This document shows positions 1-9,173 of a stretch of DNA of 64,000 nt, in pieces. The notes beneath the pieces are model-generated. The model was not told the origin of the DNA. It saw nothing but the letters and a program-made list of their open reading frames with translations, and searched no databases. Each line of letters opens with the position of its first letter. The first letter of the stretch is position 1. Source of the stretch: Symbiodolus clandestinus. GTDB taxonomy: Bacteria > Pseudomonadota > Gammaproteobacteria > Enterobacterales > G038960095. The position numbers and the translations under genes are program-made. Where the stretch lies: contig CP152425.1 in NCBI GenBank assembly GCA_038960095.1, positions 1,116,001-1,180,000 of the forward strand, given 5' to 3'.

Positions 1-3000
1 AGCCGTTATCAGCAGCTGGGTCTGCCGATTGAGCAAATCATGGCGGAATATCTCTATTTTATTACAGAAAATTCTCCATTGACTGAAGACCAACAAGATC
101 GCCTACGAAGGCTACTGTACGATGGCAGTCCTCCGACAGCAACTATTCCCAGCGGTGAACTACTTTTAGTTACCCCACGTCCGGGAGTTATCTCGCCCTG
201 GTCGTCAAAAGCGACCGATATTGCACACAACTGTGATTTGACGGCAATTAAACGTTTAGAACGGGGTATTGCTTACTATTTGCAGGTTGGGAGATTAACG
301 AAACAGCAACACCAGGCGCTGATTGAGCCACTCTATGATCCCATTACTGAAACACTGTTTTATGATCTGCCGCATGCTGAAGAGCTATTTATAGAAACTA
401 TCCCGGAAGATAAAGCACTGCAGAGTATCCCACTGTTACAGCAAGGGATAGCTGCGCTAGAGGCATTTAACCAACAATATGGTTTAGCATTAGAGAGCAA
501 TGAAATTAATTTCCTGGCTAGCGCATTCACTCAATTAGGACGAGATCCCTATGACATCGAGCTCTATATGTTTGCACAAGCAAACTCAGAGCACTGCCGT
601 CACAAAATTTTTAATGCCGATTGGATTATTGATGGTGTTAAGATGCCACAATCTCTATTTACTATGATCAAAAATACCCATCGTCAAACGCCAGAACAAG
701 TGGTTACTGCTTATCAAGATAATGCTGCCGTGATTCAAGGGGCATCAATCCAGCGCTTTTTCCCTTCTGACAAAAATCACTATGATTACCATCAGCAATT
801 AACCCACTTGCTAATGAAAGTAGAGACTCATAACCATCCCACTGCCTTTACACCCCGTTCTGGGGCAGCGACCGGATGTGGTGGGGAGATCCGTGATGAG
901 GGAGCTACCGGTTGTGGAGCTACCCCGAAAGCGGGTTTGGTTGGCTTTGCGGTATCTAATTTACGCATTCCCAATTTTGCTCAGCCTTGGGAAGCTGAAG
1001 ATTATGGAAAACCAGAACAAGTTGCTTCAGCGCTACAAATTATGTTAGAGGCTCCTTTAGGGGCAGCAGCCTTTAATAATGAGTTTGGTCGACCTGGATT
1101 AGTCGGTTATTTTCGCACCTATGAACAGTGGATTAACACCCCACAGAGCGTTGAGTTACGAGGTTATCATAAACCCATTATGCTGGCAGGTGGCATCGGG
1201 CATATCAGCGCTGAGCAGTGCCATAAAGGTAAGATTCCAGTCGGTGCCCAGTTAATTGTCTTGGGTGGTCCCTGTCTGAATATTGGCCTGGGTGGCAGTG
1301 TTGCTTCCTCTCAGGATGCTACTCAGGTAGAGGGAAAGCAGAACGGTGCTTCTGTTCAGCGGGAAAATCCAGAGATGCAGCGACGTTGCCAAGAGGTCAT
1401 TAATAGTTGCTGGCGTTTGGACAATAAAAATCCGATTCTATTTATCCATGATGTAGGCGCCGGTGGTTTGGCAAATGCCATGCCAGAATTAGTGAATCAA
1501 GGCCATTGTGGAGGTCGATTTGAACTGCGGAATATTCCAACGGCTGAGCCGGGAATGAGCCCTCTGGAGATCTGGTGCAATGAATCCCAAGAGCGCTATG
1601 TATTAGCGGTAGCGCCTGATCAGCTGGCTTGCTTTGTTGCTATTTGTGAGCGAGAACGGGCGCCTTATGCGGTGATTGGTGAAGCGACCGCGGAGTGTCA
1701 ATTAATCCTCGATGATCAACAGCAGCAAACTCGACCCATTGACCTTCCAGTCTCCTTGCTACTAAGAGATCTGCCGACTAAGGTGCAGAACGTTCAGCGG
1801 CAAGCGGTGATTAAACAGCCTTTCGATAGTCGCGGTATAGAGCTGCGTGACGCGTTGGAGCGGATATTACGATTACCTACAGTCGCTGAAAAATCCTTTT
1901 TGGTTAATATTGGCGATCGTTCGGTCAGTGGATTAGTGACGCGTGAACAGATGGTAGGTCCTTGGCAAGTACCGGTTGCTGACTGTGCGGTGACAGCCTC
2001 TAGTTTCCAGGGTTACCTTGGCGAAGCCATGGCAATGGGTGAGCGAGCACCGGTAGCACTGTTAAGTTCAGTAGCAGCGGCTCGCTTAGCGGTTGGTGAA
2101 GCGTTAACCAATTTAGCAGCCACCGCCATTGGTTCACTGCAATCAGTTAAATTATCGGCAAATTGGATGGCAGCGATTGGGCATCCCGGGGAAGATGCTG
2201 CGCTATTTGATGCTGTGCAAGCCATTGGTGAAGAGCTTTGCCCGGCTTTAGGCTTGACAATTCCAGTCGGTAAGGATTCACTCTCGATGAAAAGCAGCTG
2301 GCAACAGCAGGGGGAGCACCGTCAAGTTGCAGCACCGTTGTCCCTGGTGATTTCAGCCTTTGCTCCGGTTAGTGATGTTCGTAAAACAGTAACGCCGCAG
2401 CTTAGAATTGATCATGGGCCAACTCGGCTACTTCTGATTGATTTAGGCGAGGGCAATCAGGCGCTTGGGGCTACTGCCTTAACACAAGTTTATCAACAGT
2501 TGGGTGAACAGACTGCTGATCTACATAACACTTCTCGAATGAAAGCTTTCTTTAACGCCATCCAACAGCTAGTTAATGAGCAGCGACTATTAGCTTACCA
2601 TGATCGCTCTGATGGGGGGCTGATCACGACTCTAGCCGAGATGGCTTTTGCGGGCCACTGTGGGATTGAGGTGGACATTAGCGCTTTAGCCGGGGAGACT
2701 ACAGCCATCTTGTTTAATGAAGAACTGGGAGCGGTTCTCCAGATCCATGCGCATGAAGCAGCTGCGATACAACAACTACTGGCTGATTACGGGCTAGCAG
2801 ATTGTACCTATGATATCGGTCAAGCGGTTTCGGGCGATCGTTTTAGCATTCACCGCGATCAACAGATTTTATTGGAAGACAGCCGATACCGGCTGCGGTT
2901 GATTTGGGGAGAAACTACCTGGCAGCTGGAACTGTTACGTGATGATGCTCGCTGTGTTGAACAAGCTCGGCAAAGCAAACAACGGGCCGATGATCCAGGT

Positions 3001-3840
3001 CTGCAAGTGTACCTAACTTTTGATATTAACGAGGATGTTGTTGCGCCACTGATTTTAACAGGGGTGCGCCCTCGATTAGCAGTGTTACGGGAACAGGGGG
3101 TCAATTCTCATATTGAGATGGCGGCTGCCTTTGATCGAGCTGGGTTCACGGCTATTGATGTGCACATGCAAGATATCTTAAGTGGTAACACTGATTTGCG
3201 TGATTTCCAAATGATTGCGGCGTGCGGCGGTTTCTCCTACGGTGACGTATTGGGAGCTGGCCAAGGTTGGGCCAAGTCGATTTTATTAAATCCAAGAAGC
3301 TATGAGGCTTTTACTAACTTTTTCAATCGTCCTGGAACCCTTACCTTAGGGGTCTGTAACGGTTGTCAAATGTTGACCACCTTACGAGAGATCATCCCTG
3401 GAGCTCAATGGTGGCCCCGTTTTGTGCATAACTTGTCAGAACGCTTTGAAGCACGCCTGTGTACCGTTGAAGTATTACCCAGCTCTTCACTGTTTTTACA
3501 AGGCATGGAAGGCTCGCGTTTGCCAGTAGCTGTTGCTCATGGCGAAGGGCGGGCGTTGATTAAAACGCCTGAGCAGCAGCAGGCATTGCAACAGCAGCAG
3601 TTGGTAACCTTGCGTTATGTTGATAATTGGGGGCAAGCCACTGAGCACTATCCCGCTAATCCCAATGGTTCTCCAGGCGGTATGACTGGATTAACCAGCA
3701 GTGATGGTCGCGTGATGGTGATGATGCCCCATCCCGAGCGGGTGTTCCGTGCAGTTAGCTACCCTTGGCATCCTGATGAGTGGCAAGAGGATGGCCCCTG
3801 GATGCGCTTATTCCGTAACGCACGGTTAGCATTAGCTTAA
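1..3840 (+). CDS. purL: Phosphoribosylformylglycinamidine synthase, 5'-partial
   Basis: Converts FGAR plus glutamine and ATP to FGAM in purine synthesis; large fused enterobacterial form. The reading frame is open from base 1, 13 codons before the first ATG at 40, and aligns inside the E. coli PurL N-terminus, so the true start lies outside the window. Visible motifs are LLVTPRPGTISPW-like, FAQANSEHCRHKIFNADW and KVETHNHPTA in the synthase domain. The C-terminal glutaminase has GVCNGCQM with the nucleophilic Cys and MPHPERVF with the His-Glu pair. The glycine-rich loop near residue 285 reads GAATGCGGEIRDEGATGCG, with Cys at positions where E. coli has Ser and Arg. queD follows after 13 bp. 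Confidence 0.97.
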   Translation, partial: SRYQQLGLPIEQIMAEYLYFITENSPLTEDQQDRLRRLLYDGSPPTATIPSGELLLVTPRPGVISPWSSKATDIAHNCDLTAIKRLERGIAYYLQVGRLTKQQHQALIEPLYDPITETLFYDLPHAEELFIETIPEDKALQSIPLLQQGIAALEAFNQQYGLALESNEINFLASAFTQLGRDPYDIELYMFAQANSEHCRHKIFNADWIIDGVKMPQSLFTMIKNTHRQTPEQVVTAYQDNAAVIQGASIQRFFPSDKNHYDYHQQLTHLLMKVETHNHPTAFTPRSGAATGCGGEIRDEGATGCGATPKAGLVGFAVSNLRIPNFAQPWEAEDYGKPEQVASALQIMLEAPLGAAAFNNEFGRPGLVGYFRTYEQWINTPQSVELRGYHKPIMLAGGIGHISAEQCHKGKIPVGAQLIVLGGPCLNIGLGGSVASSQDATQVEGKQNGASVQRENPEMQRRCQEVINSCWRLDNKNPILFIHDVGAGGLANAMPELVNQGHCGGRFELRNIPTAEPGMSPLEIWCNESQERYVLAVAPDQLACFVAICERERAPYAVIGEATAECQLILDDQQQQTRPIDLPVSLLLRDLPTKVQNVQRQAVIKQPFDSRGIELRDALERILRLPTVAEKSFLVNIGDRSVSGLVTREQMVGPWQVPVADCAVTASSFQGYLGEAMAMGERAPVALLSSVAAARLAVGEALTNLAATAIGSLQSVKLSANWMAAIGHPGEDAALFDAVQAIGEELCPALGLTIPVGKDSLSMKSSWQQQGEHRQVAAPLSLVISAFAPVSDVRKTVTPQLRIDHGPTRLLLIDLGEGNQALGATALTQVYQQLGEQTADLHNTSRMKAFFNAIQQLVNEQRLLAYHDRSDGGLITTLAEMAFAGHCGIEVDISALAGETTAILFNEELGAVLQIHAHEAAAIQQLLADYGLADCTYDIGQAVSGDRFSIHRDQQILLEDSRYRLRLIWGETTWQLELLRDDARCVEQARQSKQRADDPGLQVYLTFDINEDVVAPLILTGVRPRLAVLREQGVNSHIEMAAAFDRAGFTAIDVHMQDILSGNTDLRDFQMIAACGGFSYGDVLGAGQGWAKSILLNPRSYEAFTNFFNRPGTLTLGVCNGCQMLTTLREIIPGAQWWPRFVHNLSERFEARLCTVEVLPSSSLFLQGMEGSRLPVAVAHGEGRALIKTPEQQQALQQQQLVTLRYVDNWGQATEHYPANPNGSPGGMTGLTSSDGRVMVMMPHPERVFRAVSYPWHPDEWQEDGPWMRLFRNARLALA

Positions 3841-3853
3841 AAGTTGAGCCATC

Positions 3854-4216
3854 ATGCCTACGACCTTATTTAAGGATTTTCAATTTGAGGCTGCGCACCG
3901 ACTACCGCATGTACCTGTTGGGCATCAATGCAGCCGATTACATGGTCATTCCTTCCGATTGCGGATTGAAGTCACTGGAGAAGTTGATCCTCGGCAAGGA
4001 TGGCTAATTGATTTTGCTGAACTAAAAGCAGCGGTGCAGCCGGTTATCCGGCAACTGGATCATACCTATTTAAATGACATTCCGGGTTTAGAAAACCCGA
4101 CCAGTGAAGTACTGGCTGCTTGGATTTGGCAGCGCCTGAAACCAAGGTTACCGATACTATCGGCAGTGATTATCCAAGAAACTTGCAGTTCGGGAGCGAT
4201 ATTTCGAGGAAGCTAA
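3854..4216 (+). CDS. queD: 6-carboxy-5,6,7,8-tetrahydropterin synthase
   Basis: Queuosine precursor enzyme that converts dihydroneopterin triphosphate to 6-carboxytetrahydropterin. The 120 residues match the E. coli length. FEAAHRLPHV and RLHGHSF supply zinc-binding histidines, GHQC the catalytic Cys, and LDHTYLND and ETCSSG the conserved C-terminal motifs. It starts 13 bp after purL, so the two may be co-transcribed. queE, the next enzyme of the pathway, lies 1.5 kb away on the opposite strand, with a decayed AT-rich gene between them. Confidence 0.95.
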   Translation: MPTTLFKDFQFEAAHRLPHVPVGHQCSRLHGHSFRLRIEVTGEVDPRQGWLIDFAELKAAVQPVIRQLDHTYLNDIPGLENPTSEVLAAWIWQRLKPRLPILSAVIIQETCSSGAIFRGS

Positions 4217-4367
4217 TACTCATGGATTGTCGCTACGAAAACGATAGGTTTTTAACCGATTTAAACGACTACTCACTGAATATGATTCGAAGTTACTGGC
4301 AACTGTAGGTGGCCAGTTGCATTCCAGTTTGCGGCATTGCAATCTTGAATGCAAGGATCTATTGCTG

Positions 4368-5428
4368 TTATGGAAAATGTTCTATCCCTTGTGGGATTCT
4401 CTTAGCATAATACGGTTCAAATAACTGGCGTATTTTCTGATTTCTGTTTATTAGGGCGTAGTCTATGGCTGATTTTCCAAAATTATCTTTTAGGTAGATG
4501 TTACAGGTTTTAGAATGAATAAATAAAATTTTCACGATTTTTCTCTTTAGAGGATTAACTTTTGCTATCTTCAGTTTACTAGTGATTTTCATGGATATAT
4601 TTAGCATTAAGCAGTACTCGCTATTCTTGAATACTTCGTAAACCTTATCTTTTTTAAAATTATTTTTTGTTATTTTTGAGAAATTTTCAGTTTTTTTGGA
4701 TTGATTATTTGAATATTTTTGAATAAATATTTCTTTTGAGGGAGAATCTTTATATTTTGTAAATGACAGAAAAGAAACTATTTGTTGAGCTATTCTTCTA
4801 GAACTATAAAGAAAATCAGTTTTAACATGATAGGTTTTAAGGGTATTCTGTATATTTTTTAACTCGATAGGTGAATTTTGGTAAAAATAATTCTTTTCAT
4901 TTATATCACATGATAGAGAATTTAATTTATTACTGATATAAAACAGATAATTCATTAATTTACCAGAAACTTTAATTACTTTAAAGATAAAAAATTTGCT
5001 ATCTTTTTTATACTTTTGGGAGGTGATAGTGCATAATTGTTTAGATGCAAAAGAGAATTGCAACTGCTTGGGTTTATAGATAAGCAGCATAACATCTTTT
5101 TTAGCACATCGATTTCTCAGTAAAAAAGTTGAAAGTGAGTTGAATGAACCCTCATAAACTGGTGTTGTATACCTTGTAAAAAATCCATTATCATTTTTTT
5201 TCCAGATAAATGGCGATTGGCGATATAGCTATCGCAGAAAAAACTTTTTTCAAAATCTAAATTATTGATCTCTAACACTTTATTATCGAAACATCGGCTA
5301 ATCAATTGAATCACAGTAGGAAGAATTTTTTTTAATTTATGAATAATTCTCTTAAAAATAAGGTTTTTATCTTTTTTGTTTGATTTCTTATTTTTTTTAA
5401 ATTTATAAAAAAAGTTAATGATTGGCAT
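4368..5428 (-). pseudogene. Frameshifted AT-rich gene with ankyrin-like C-terminus
   Basis: Two leftward reading frames (5428-5117 and 5090-4368) join into one protein of about 350 residues if one base is added to the eight-T run at 5194-5201 (eight A in the mRNA). The second frame stays open back to that run and continues sensibly (GKKNDNGFFTRY...), so one indel explains the split. The protein is Lys/Asn/Ile-rich and much more AT-rich than its neighbours. Near the C-terminus, LKDNFGKSAIDYALINRN resembles one ankyrin repeat; the rest is unrecognised. It may be a dead gene, or be partly rescued by slippage on the A run. A host-directed role is only a guess. Confidence 0.5.
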
Positions 5429-5707
5429 ACAGTTCTACATTTAAAGATTATTATGCTAAGTAATGATGTGTCTGCCAAGCGTTAGCAACTGTTTTTTGAT
5501 CTTATTCTTCTTGCTGCTTTCGTGTACGCCGAGGAGGGACAAAGCATATAATTGTAGCTATTTTCTGAGGTAAGGTTATGACTCAAGTTTAATCGCTGAA
5601 TGTGGTCAAGCGGTATCACACCAGTGGCAAGATCAGATGCTTCTGAACACACTTAAAGTATTATGAGGAAAAAATTAACGGGAGTAATTGCAGAAAATTA
5701 GGAGCTT
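5429..5707. other. Intergenic region, no gene recognised
   Basis: About 280 bp between the AT-rich pseudogene and queE. Both strands were read and no convincing coding remnant, RNA gene or terminator was found. The pseudogene's promoter should lie here, but no clear -35/-10 pair could be assigned. Confidence 0.4.
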
Positions 5708-6379
5708 TTAGGCAATACCACAGTATTTATGTAGCTGAAGTGACAGGCGCCAATTATATTTCAGACAGGCCTGAATGCAGAGTTGTGTTGCTCGGGGTTG
5801 CTGGCTAATTGGCTGTAAGCCAATCACTCTTGTTTTTTCATCAGACAGCTGTTTCAGCAGTGACTGCAGCTGCTGAATATCTCGTTCACGAGCTACGGGA
5901 TGCTTAATCTCATCAGCTCGCTGTAGTGCTTGCGCAACGATCATTAATCCGCCCCGCATTCCAATTTTTGGTGATAGGGTCACCCAGGTGTGGGGGCTAC
6001 ATTGTATGGCAGCGGTGCCACTGGTTTCAATTTGGCATTGATAACCCGTTTGCTCTAATTGTTCAGTCAACGGTGTTAAATTATAGAGACAGGGTTCGCC
6101 ACCGGTAATGACGGCATGCCGGGCAGTATATCCTGCCTGGATGAGTAATCGTTTGATATCAATTAAAGTTAATCGTGCCCACAAAGCGTTAGCTTGTTGT
6201 TTATGGACTACACGATTCATGGTGCGCTCGGCTGCTGGATCAACGATCCAGGTATGTTGAGTATCACACCAACTACAGCCGACAGGGCAACCTTGCAAAC
6301 GGATAAACAAAGCTGGCGTGCCACTAAAATAGCCCTCGCCTTGGATGGTTTGAAAAATTTCGTTGATGGGATAATCCAT
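5708..6379 (-). CDS. queE: 7-carboxy-7-deazaguanine synthase
   Basis: Radical-SAM enzyme that turns QueD product into 7-carboxy-7-deazaguanine in queuosine synthesis. The 223-residue protein equals the E. coli length. CPVGCSWC is the short CX3CX2C cluster motif typical of enteric QueE, preceded by FQTIQGEGYFSG and FIRLQG. GYTARHAVITGGEPC contains the SAM-binding GGEP, and WVTLSPK and the C-terminal LQ.HKY match the family. It faces away from queD; the two genes are separated by accessory DNA. Confidence 0.95.
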   Translation of the reverse strand: MDYPINEIFQTIQGEGYFSGTPALFIRLQGCPVGCSWCDTQHTWIVDPAAERTMNRVVHKQQANALWARLTLIDIKRLLIQAGYTARHAVITGGEPCLYNLTPLTEQLEQTGYQCQIETSGTAAIQCSPHTWVTLSPKIGMRGGLMIVAQALQRADEIKHPVARERDIQQLQSLLKQLSDEKTRVIGLQPISQQPRATQLCIQACLKYNWRLSLQLHKYCGIA

Positions 6380-6632
6380 ACCATGCTACCCCTTTGCCAT
6401 TAAGTGAAGTATCACAACATAGACGGGAGTGAATAGCAATAGCCAAGCCGATTTCATCTACTCAGCGCTGCTCACCCTCTGGCCTCGTTAAGAGACTGGC
6501 TGAGCGATAAATCAGGATAATCCCGGATTAGTAAGTAAGGTTTATATCATGGATGATAGCCCCATAGAAATTTATCCTATTCAGATAAATAAAAATATAA
6601 AGAGATAAGAATAATTAGTTAAGGAATAAAAA
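6380..6632. other. Intergenic region upstream of queE and of the 6633 gene
   Basis: About 250 bp between two divergent genes, so it should hold both promoters. The stretch near 6606-6632 has an AAGGA Shine-Dalgarno sequence before the ATG at 6633. No further coding or RNA signal was seen. Confidence 0.4.
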
Positions 6633-7070
6633 ATGATAACATCACCAGTGAATGGATCATCGTTTAGATCTTATTCAATTAATAAACTGCCAGCTTCTGG
6701 TCAGTTATTAAATAAACGAATGATAGAAAAAAAATCTAGATCAGAAAATGATATAAAAAGATCTTTTTCTTTGCGCCGATCATCAAAATCATTTGCTTCA
6801 TTAACTGAATTGGAGCGTGCTAATCAATCTTTAAAGCGTCACACTAGAGCTTTACAAGTTGTTACCGGGGTTTCAATAGGTATTGCTGTCGCAACGATTT
6901 TTGGAGGTCCAATCGGTACTGGATTGGGAGTTGCTTTAGGCTCAGCTTATGCATTAATTGGACCACAAAAAGTTATGGAGATTTTTCAACGTGGAGCAAA
7001 GATTTCTCATAAATATATAAGTCATGGTTTTCAATTTGTATATAATACAAAAATGAAACTTCATAAGTAA
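6633..7070 (+). CDS. Unknown 145-residue protein with bilobed hydrophobic segment
   Basis: No family recognised. The N-terminus is rich in Ser, Asn, Lys and Arg (MITSPVNGSS...), with no Sec signal peptide. Residues about 74-110 form one long hydrophobic stretch in two halves separated by GGPIG, which would suit a helical hairpin in a membrane, in the style of chlamydial Inc proteins or other membrane-inserted effectors. A basic tail follows. AAGGA lies 11 bases before the ATG. The gene is AT-rich like the next one, which starts 125 bp downstream on the same strand, and the pair may be one transcription unit ending at the 9034 terminator. The secreted-effector idea is inference. Confidence 0.6.
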   Translation: MITSPVNGSSFRSYSINKLPASGQLLNKRMIEKKSRSENDIKRSFSLRRSSKSFASLTELERANQSLKRHTRALQVVTGVSIGIAVATIFGGPIGTGLGVALGSAYALIGPQKVMEIFQRGAKISHKYISHGFQFVYNTKMKLHK

Positions 7071-7195
7071 TAGATAGTCATGGTGCATTACATTTATTGA
7101 TAATAATTTTTAAATTATGTGATGCTACTATCATGACTGCTTAAAAATTAATAGTTTTGCTACTTTAATAGTAGATAATAAAGAGGATTATAATA

Positions 7196-8980
7196 ATGAG
7201 TAATACAATTAGCTCTTCAATGAAAGCTTTATTAATTGACAGAGTAAAAAATTTAAGTCCCATAAAGGGAGTAACCTCACGTAGTCGTAGAGTAATTTAT
7301 CAGTGCAAAAATTTATTTGTAAGAGTTTCTTTTAATATTAAAAATTCAGTTAAAAAACTTCTTTTAAAACAAAGAAAAATAAATGTTGCGCATTATGCCG
7401 CAATGCATGCTAATATTAGCATTTTGCGTCATGAGATTAAAGAGTTAAAAAGAAGTTTACCTATTCATCTTAATGATTTAAAAAATAAAATTAGTCATGA
7501 AATTGATAGCAAATTAATCGTTGAAAATAAAAACACATTTAATTTACTGCATGATAAATTAAATGAAATATCAGCGGGGATGCATGCCCAAAATGACAAA
7601 ACTAATAATTTAACTAATGATATAAAAAATATTTTTTCAGTTTATAAAAAAATAGCGGTAAAATATTTTTACCGACCCGACGTTAACGTTCAGGCAACCT
7701 CTGAAAAATCAGCTTCTCAATTACTTCAGCTGACAAATAATTCACCACGAGTTCCGTCGGATTCTCAGTTGCGAGAACTAACGGTTGGTCCACAATTGCC
7801 ACAACTGGAGTCAGGATCGCAGTTGAAACAACTGACAGCAGGTCCACAATTGCCACAACTAGAATCAGGATCGCAGTTGAAACAACTGACAGCAGGTCTA
7901 CAATTGCCACAACTAGAGTCCGGATCGCAGTTGAAACAACTGACAGCGGGTCCACAATTGCCACAGCTAGAATCAGGATCGCAGTTGAAACAACTGACAG
8001 CAGGTCTACACTTGCCACAGCTAGAGTCCGGATCGCAGTTGAAACAACTGACAGCGGGTCCACAATTGCCACAGCTAGAATCAGGATCGCAGTTGAAACA
8101 ACTGACAGCGGGTCTACAATTGCCACAACTAGAGTCCGGATCGCAGTTGAAACAACTGACAGCGGGTCTACAATTGCCACAACTAGAGTCCGGATCGCAG
8201 TTGAAACAACTGACAGCGGGTCTACAATTGCCACAACTAGAGTCCGGATCGCAGTTGAAACAACTGACAGTGGGTCTACAATTGCCACAACTAGAGTCCG
8301 GATCGCAGTTGAAACAACTGACAGCAGGTCCACAATTGCCACAACTAGAATCAGGATCGCAGTTGAAACAACTGACAGCAGGTCTACAATTGCCACAACT
8401 AGAGTCCGGATCGCAGTTGAAACAACTGACAGCGGGTCCACAATTGCCACAGTTAGAATCAGGGCCTCAGTTATTGCAACTGACCGAGGATCCGGAATTA
8501 GTCAAAATAAAAATTGATGCTGAATTAGGGGCTCATTTACCAAACTACAGCGATAGTGAAGCAGAAATTGCAGCTGACCAACAACGACGCCATGTTAGGG
8601 CAGAGGCGAAAGTCAATGCAGACTTAGGACAACAGTTGCCTAACTATGGTGATAGCGAAGTAGAAATTGCAGCAAACCAACAACGCCATAGCGTTCAGGC
8701 AGAGGCGAGAGTCAATGCTGAATTGGGACGCCAGTTGCCAAATTATGATGGTAATGAAATTGCAAGAGCCACTACAGCTATCATCAGTGATTTAGAAGGC
8801 ACCGATTTATCGCCCGAAATGACGCCTGCAAAAAAATTATCAGCTTTACAAGAAGCAGGGCGGAAAGTCATGCAGGACCCAAAGAGTAGTTTGGCAGCAC
8901 GTACCGTAGCATTCCATAGTATTGCTCAGGCACAGCGTGAATTAAAATTTAGTAAAAAAAGAATTTATAGAAAAAATTAA
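7196..8980 (+). CDS. Unknown 594-residue protein with 18-residue tandem repeats
   Basis: No family recognised. Residues 1-160 are basic and Lys/Asn-rich, with likely coiled coil around 70-160. Residues about 198-431 are thirteen copies of an 18-residue unit, consensus G(P/L)QLPQLESGSQLKQLTA. Leu spacing recalls leucine-rich-repeat effectors, but the unit is shorter than the 20-residue LPX type. Residues about 437-520 hold a second repeat of 33 residues (AELG..LPNY.DSE.EIAA..QQR), two full copies and part of a third. The end is basic. A GAGG Shine-Dalgarno sequence precedes the ATG. The N-terminal third is AT-rich, whereas the repeats are not, which fits later expansion. A secreted or surface role is inferred from composition only. 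Confidence 0.7.
   Translation: MSNTISSSMKALLIDRVKNLSPIKGVTSRSRRVIYQCKNLFVRVSFNIKNSVKKLLLKQRKINVAHYAAMHANISILRHEIKELKRSLPIHLNDLKNKISHEIDSKLIVENKNTFNLLHDKLNEISAGMHAQNDKTNNLTNDIKNIFSVYKKIAVKYFYRPDVNVQATSEKSASQLLQLTNNSPRVPSDSQLRELTVGPQLPQLESGSQLKQLTAGPQLPQLESGSQLKQLTAGLQLPQLESGSQLKQLTAGPQLPQLESGSQLKQLTAGLHLPQLESGSQLKQLTAGPQLPQLESGSQLKQLTAGLQLPQLESGSQLKQLTAGLQLPQLESGSQLKQLTAGLQLPQLESGSQLKQLTVGLQLPQLESGSQLKQLTAGPQLPQLESGSQLKQLTAGLQLPQLESGSQLKQLTAGPQLPQLESGPQLLQLTEDPELVKIKIDAELGAHLPNYSDSEAEIAADQQRRHVRAEAKVNADLGQQLPNYGDSEVEIAANQQRHSVQAEARVNAELGRQLPNYDGNEIARATTAIISDLEGTDLSPEMTPAKKLSALQEAGRKVMQDPKSSLAARTVAFHSIAQAQRELKFSKKRIYRKN
7787..8488 (+). repeat. Thirteen 54-bp in-frame tandem repeats
   Basis: Each unit starts GGTC(C/T)ACAATTGCCACA and encodes 18 residues. 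Units differ at few positions: Pro or Leu at residue 2, Gln or His once, Ala or Val once, and GAGTCC versus GAATCA. The last copy is diverged (SGPQLLQLTE). Near-identity at the DNA level points to recent copying by slippage or unequal exchange. The reverse strand is also open across the repeats, but that is a by-product of the period being a multiple of three. Confidence 0.95.
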
Positions 8981-9033
8981 AATTTATGAGTTAATAAAAT
9001 AACTGTTTTCATTGTATTAATGATGGATAATTC

Positions 9034-9058
9034 GAGGCTAGCGATAGCCTCTTTTTTT
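9034..9058 (+). terminator. Rho-independent terminator after the repeat gene
   Basis: GAGGCTA / TAGCCTC form a perfect 7-bp stem around GCGA, followed by seven T. It lies 54 bp after the stop of the 594-residue gene and 115 bp before nfo. Confidence 0.9.
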
Positions 9059-9173
9059 ATTTCTTAAATAAAAAACAGCTTTAATCAATAGACAGTCATA
9101 CTCTTGGAAATTGATAGTAATTTATTATTTATGATAAAATGGAAAAATGCAGTGAAAAAACTAGGAGTTCAAG

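Noticed and set aside
4120..4308. 62-codon frame overlapping the queD end
   Set aside because: Out-of-frame shadow of queD with no start signal or recognisable protein.
7683..8450. 255-codon open frame on the minus strand across the repeats
   Set aside because: It is the reverse reading of a 54-bp repeat, which stays open because the period is a multiple of three; the plus frame has the start signal and non-repeat coding ends.
7787..8488. Possible CRISPR array
   Set aside because: The repeats are directly joined with no unique spacers and lie in frame inside a gene.
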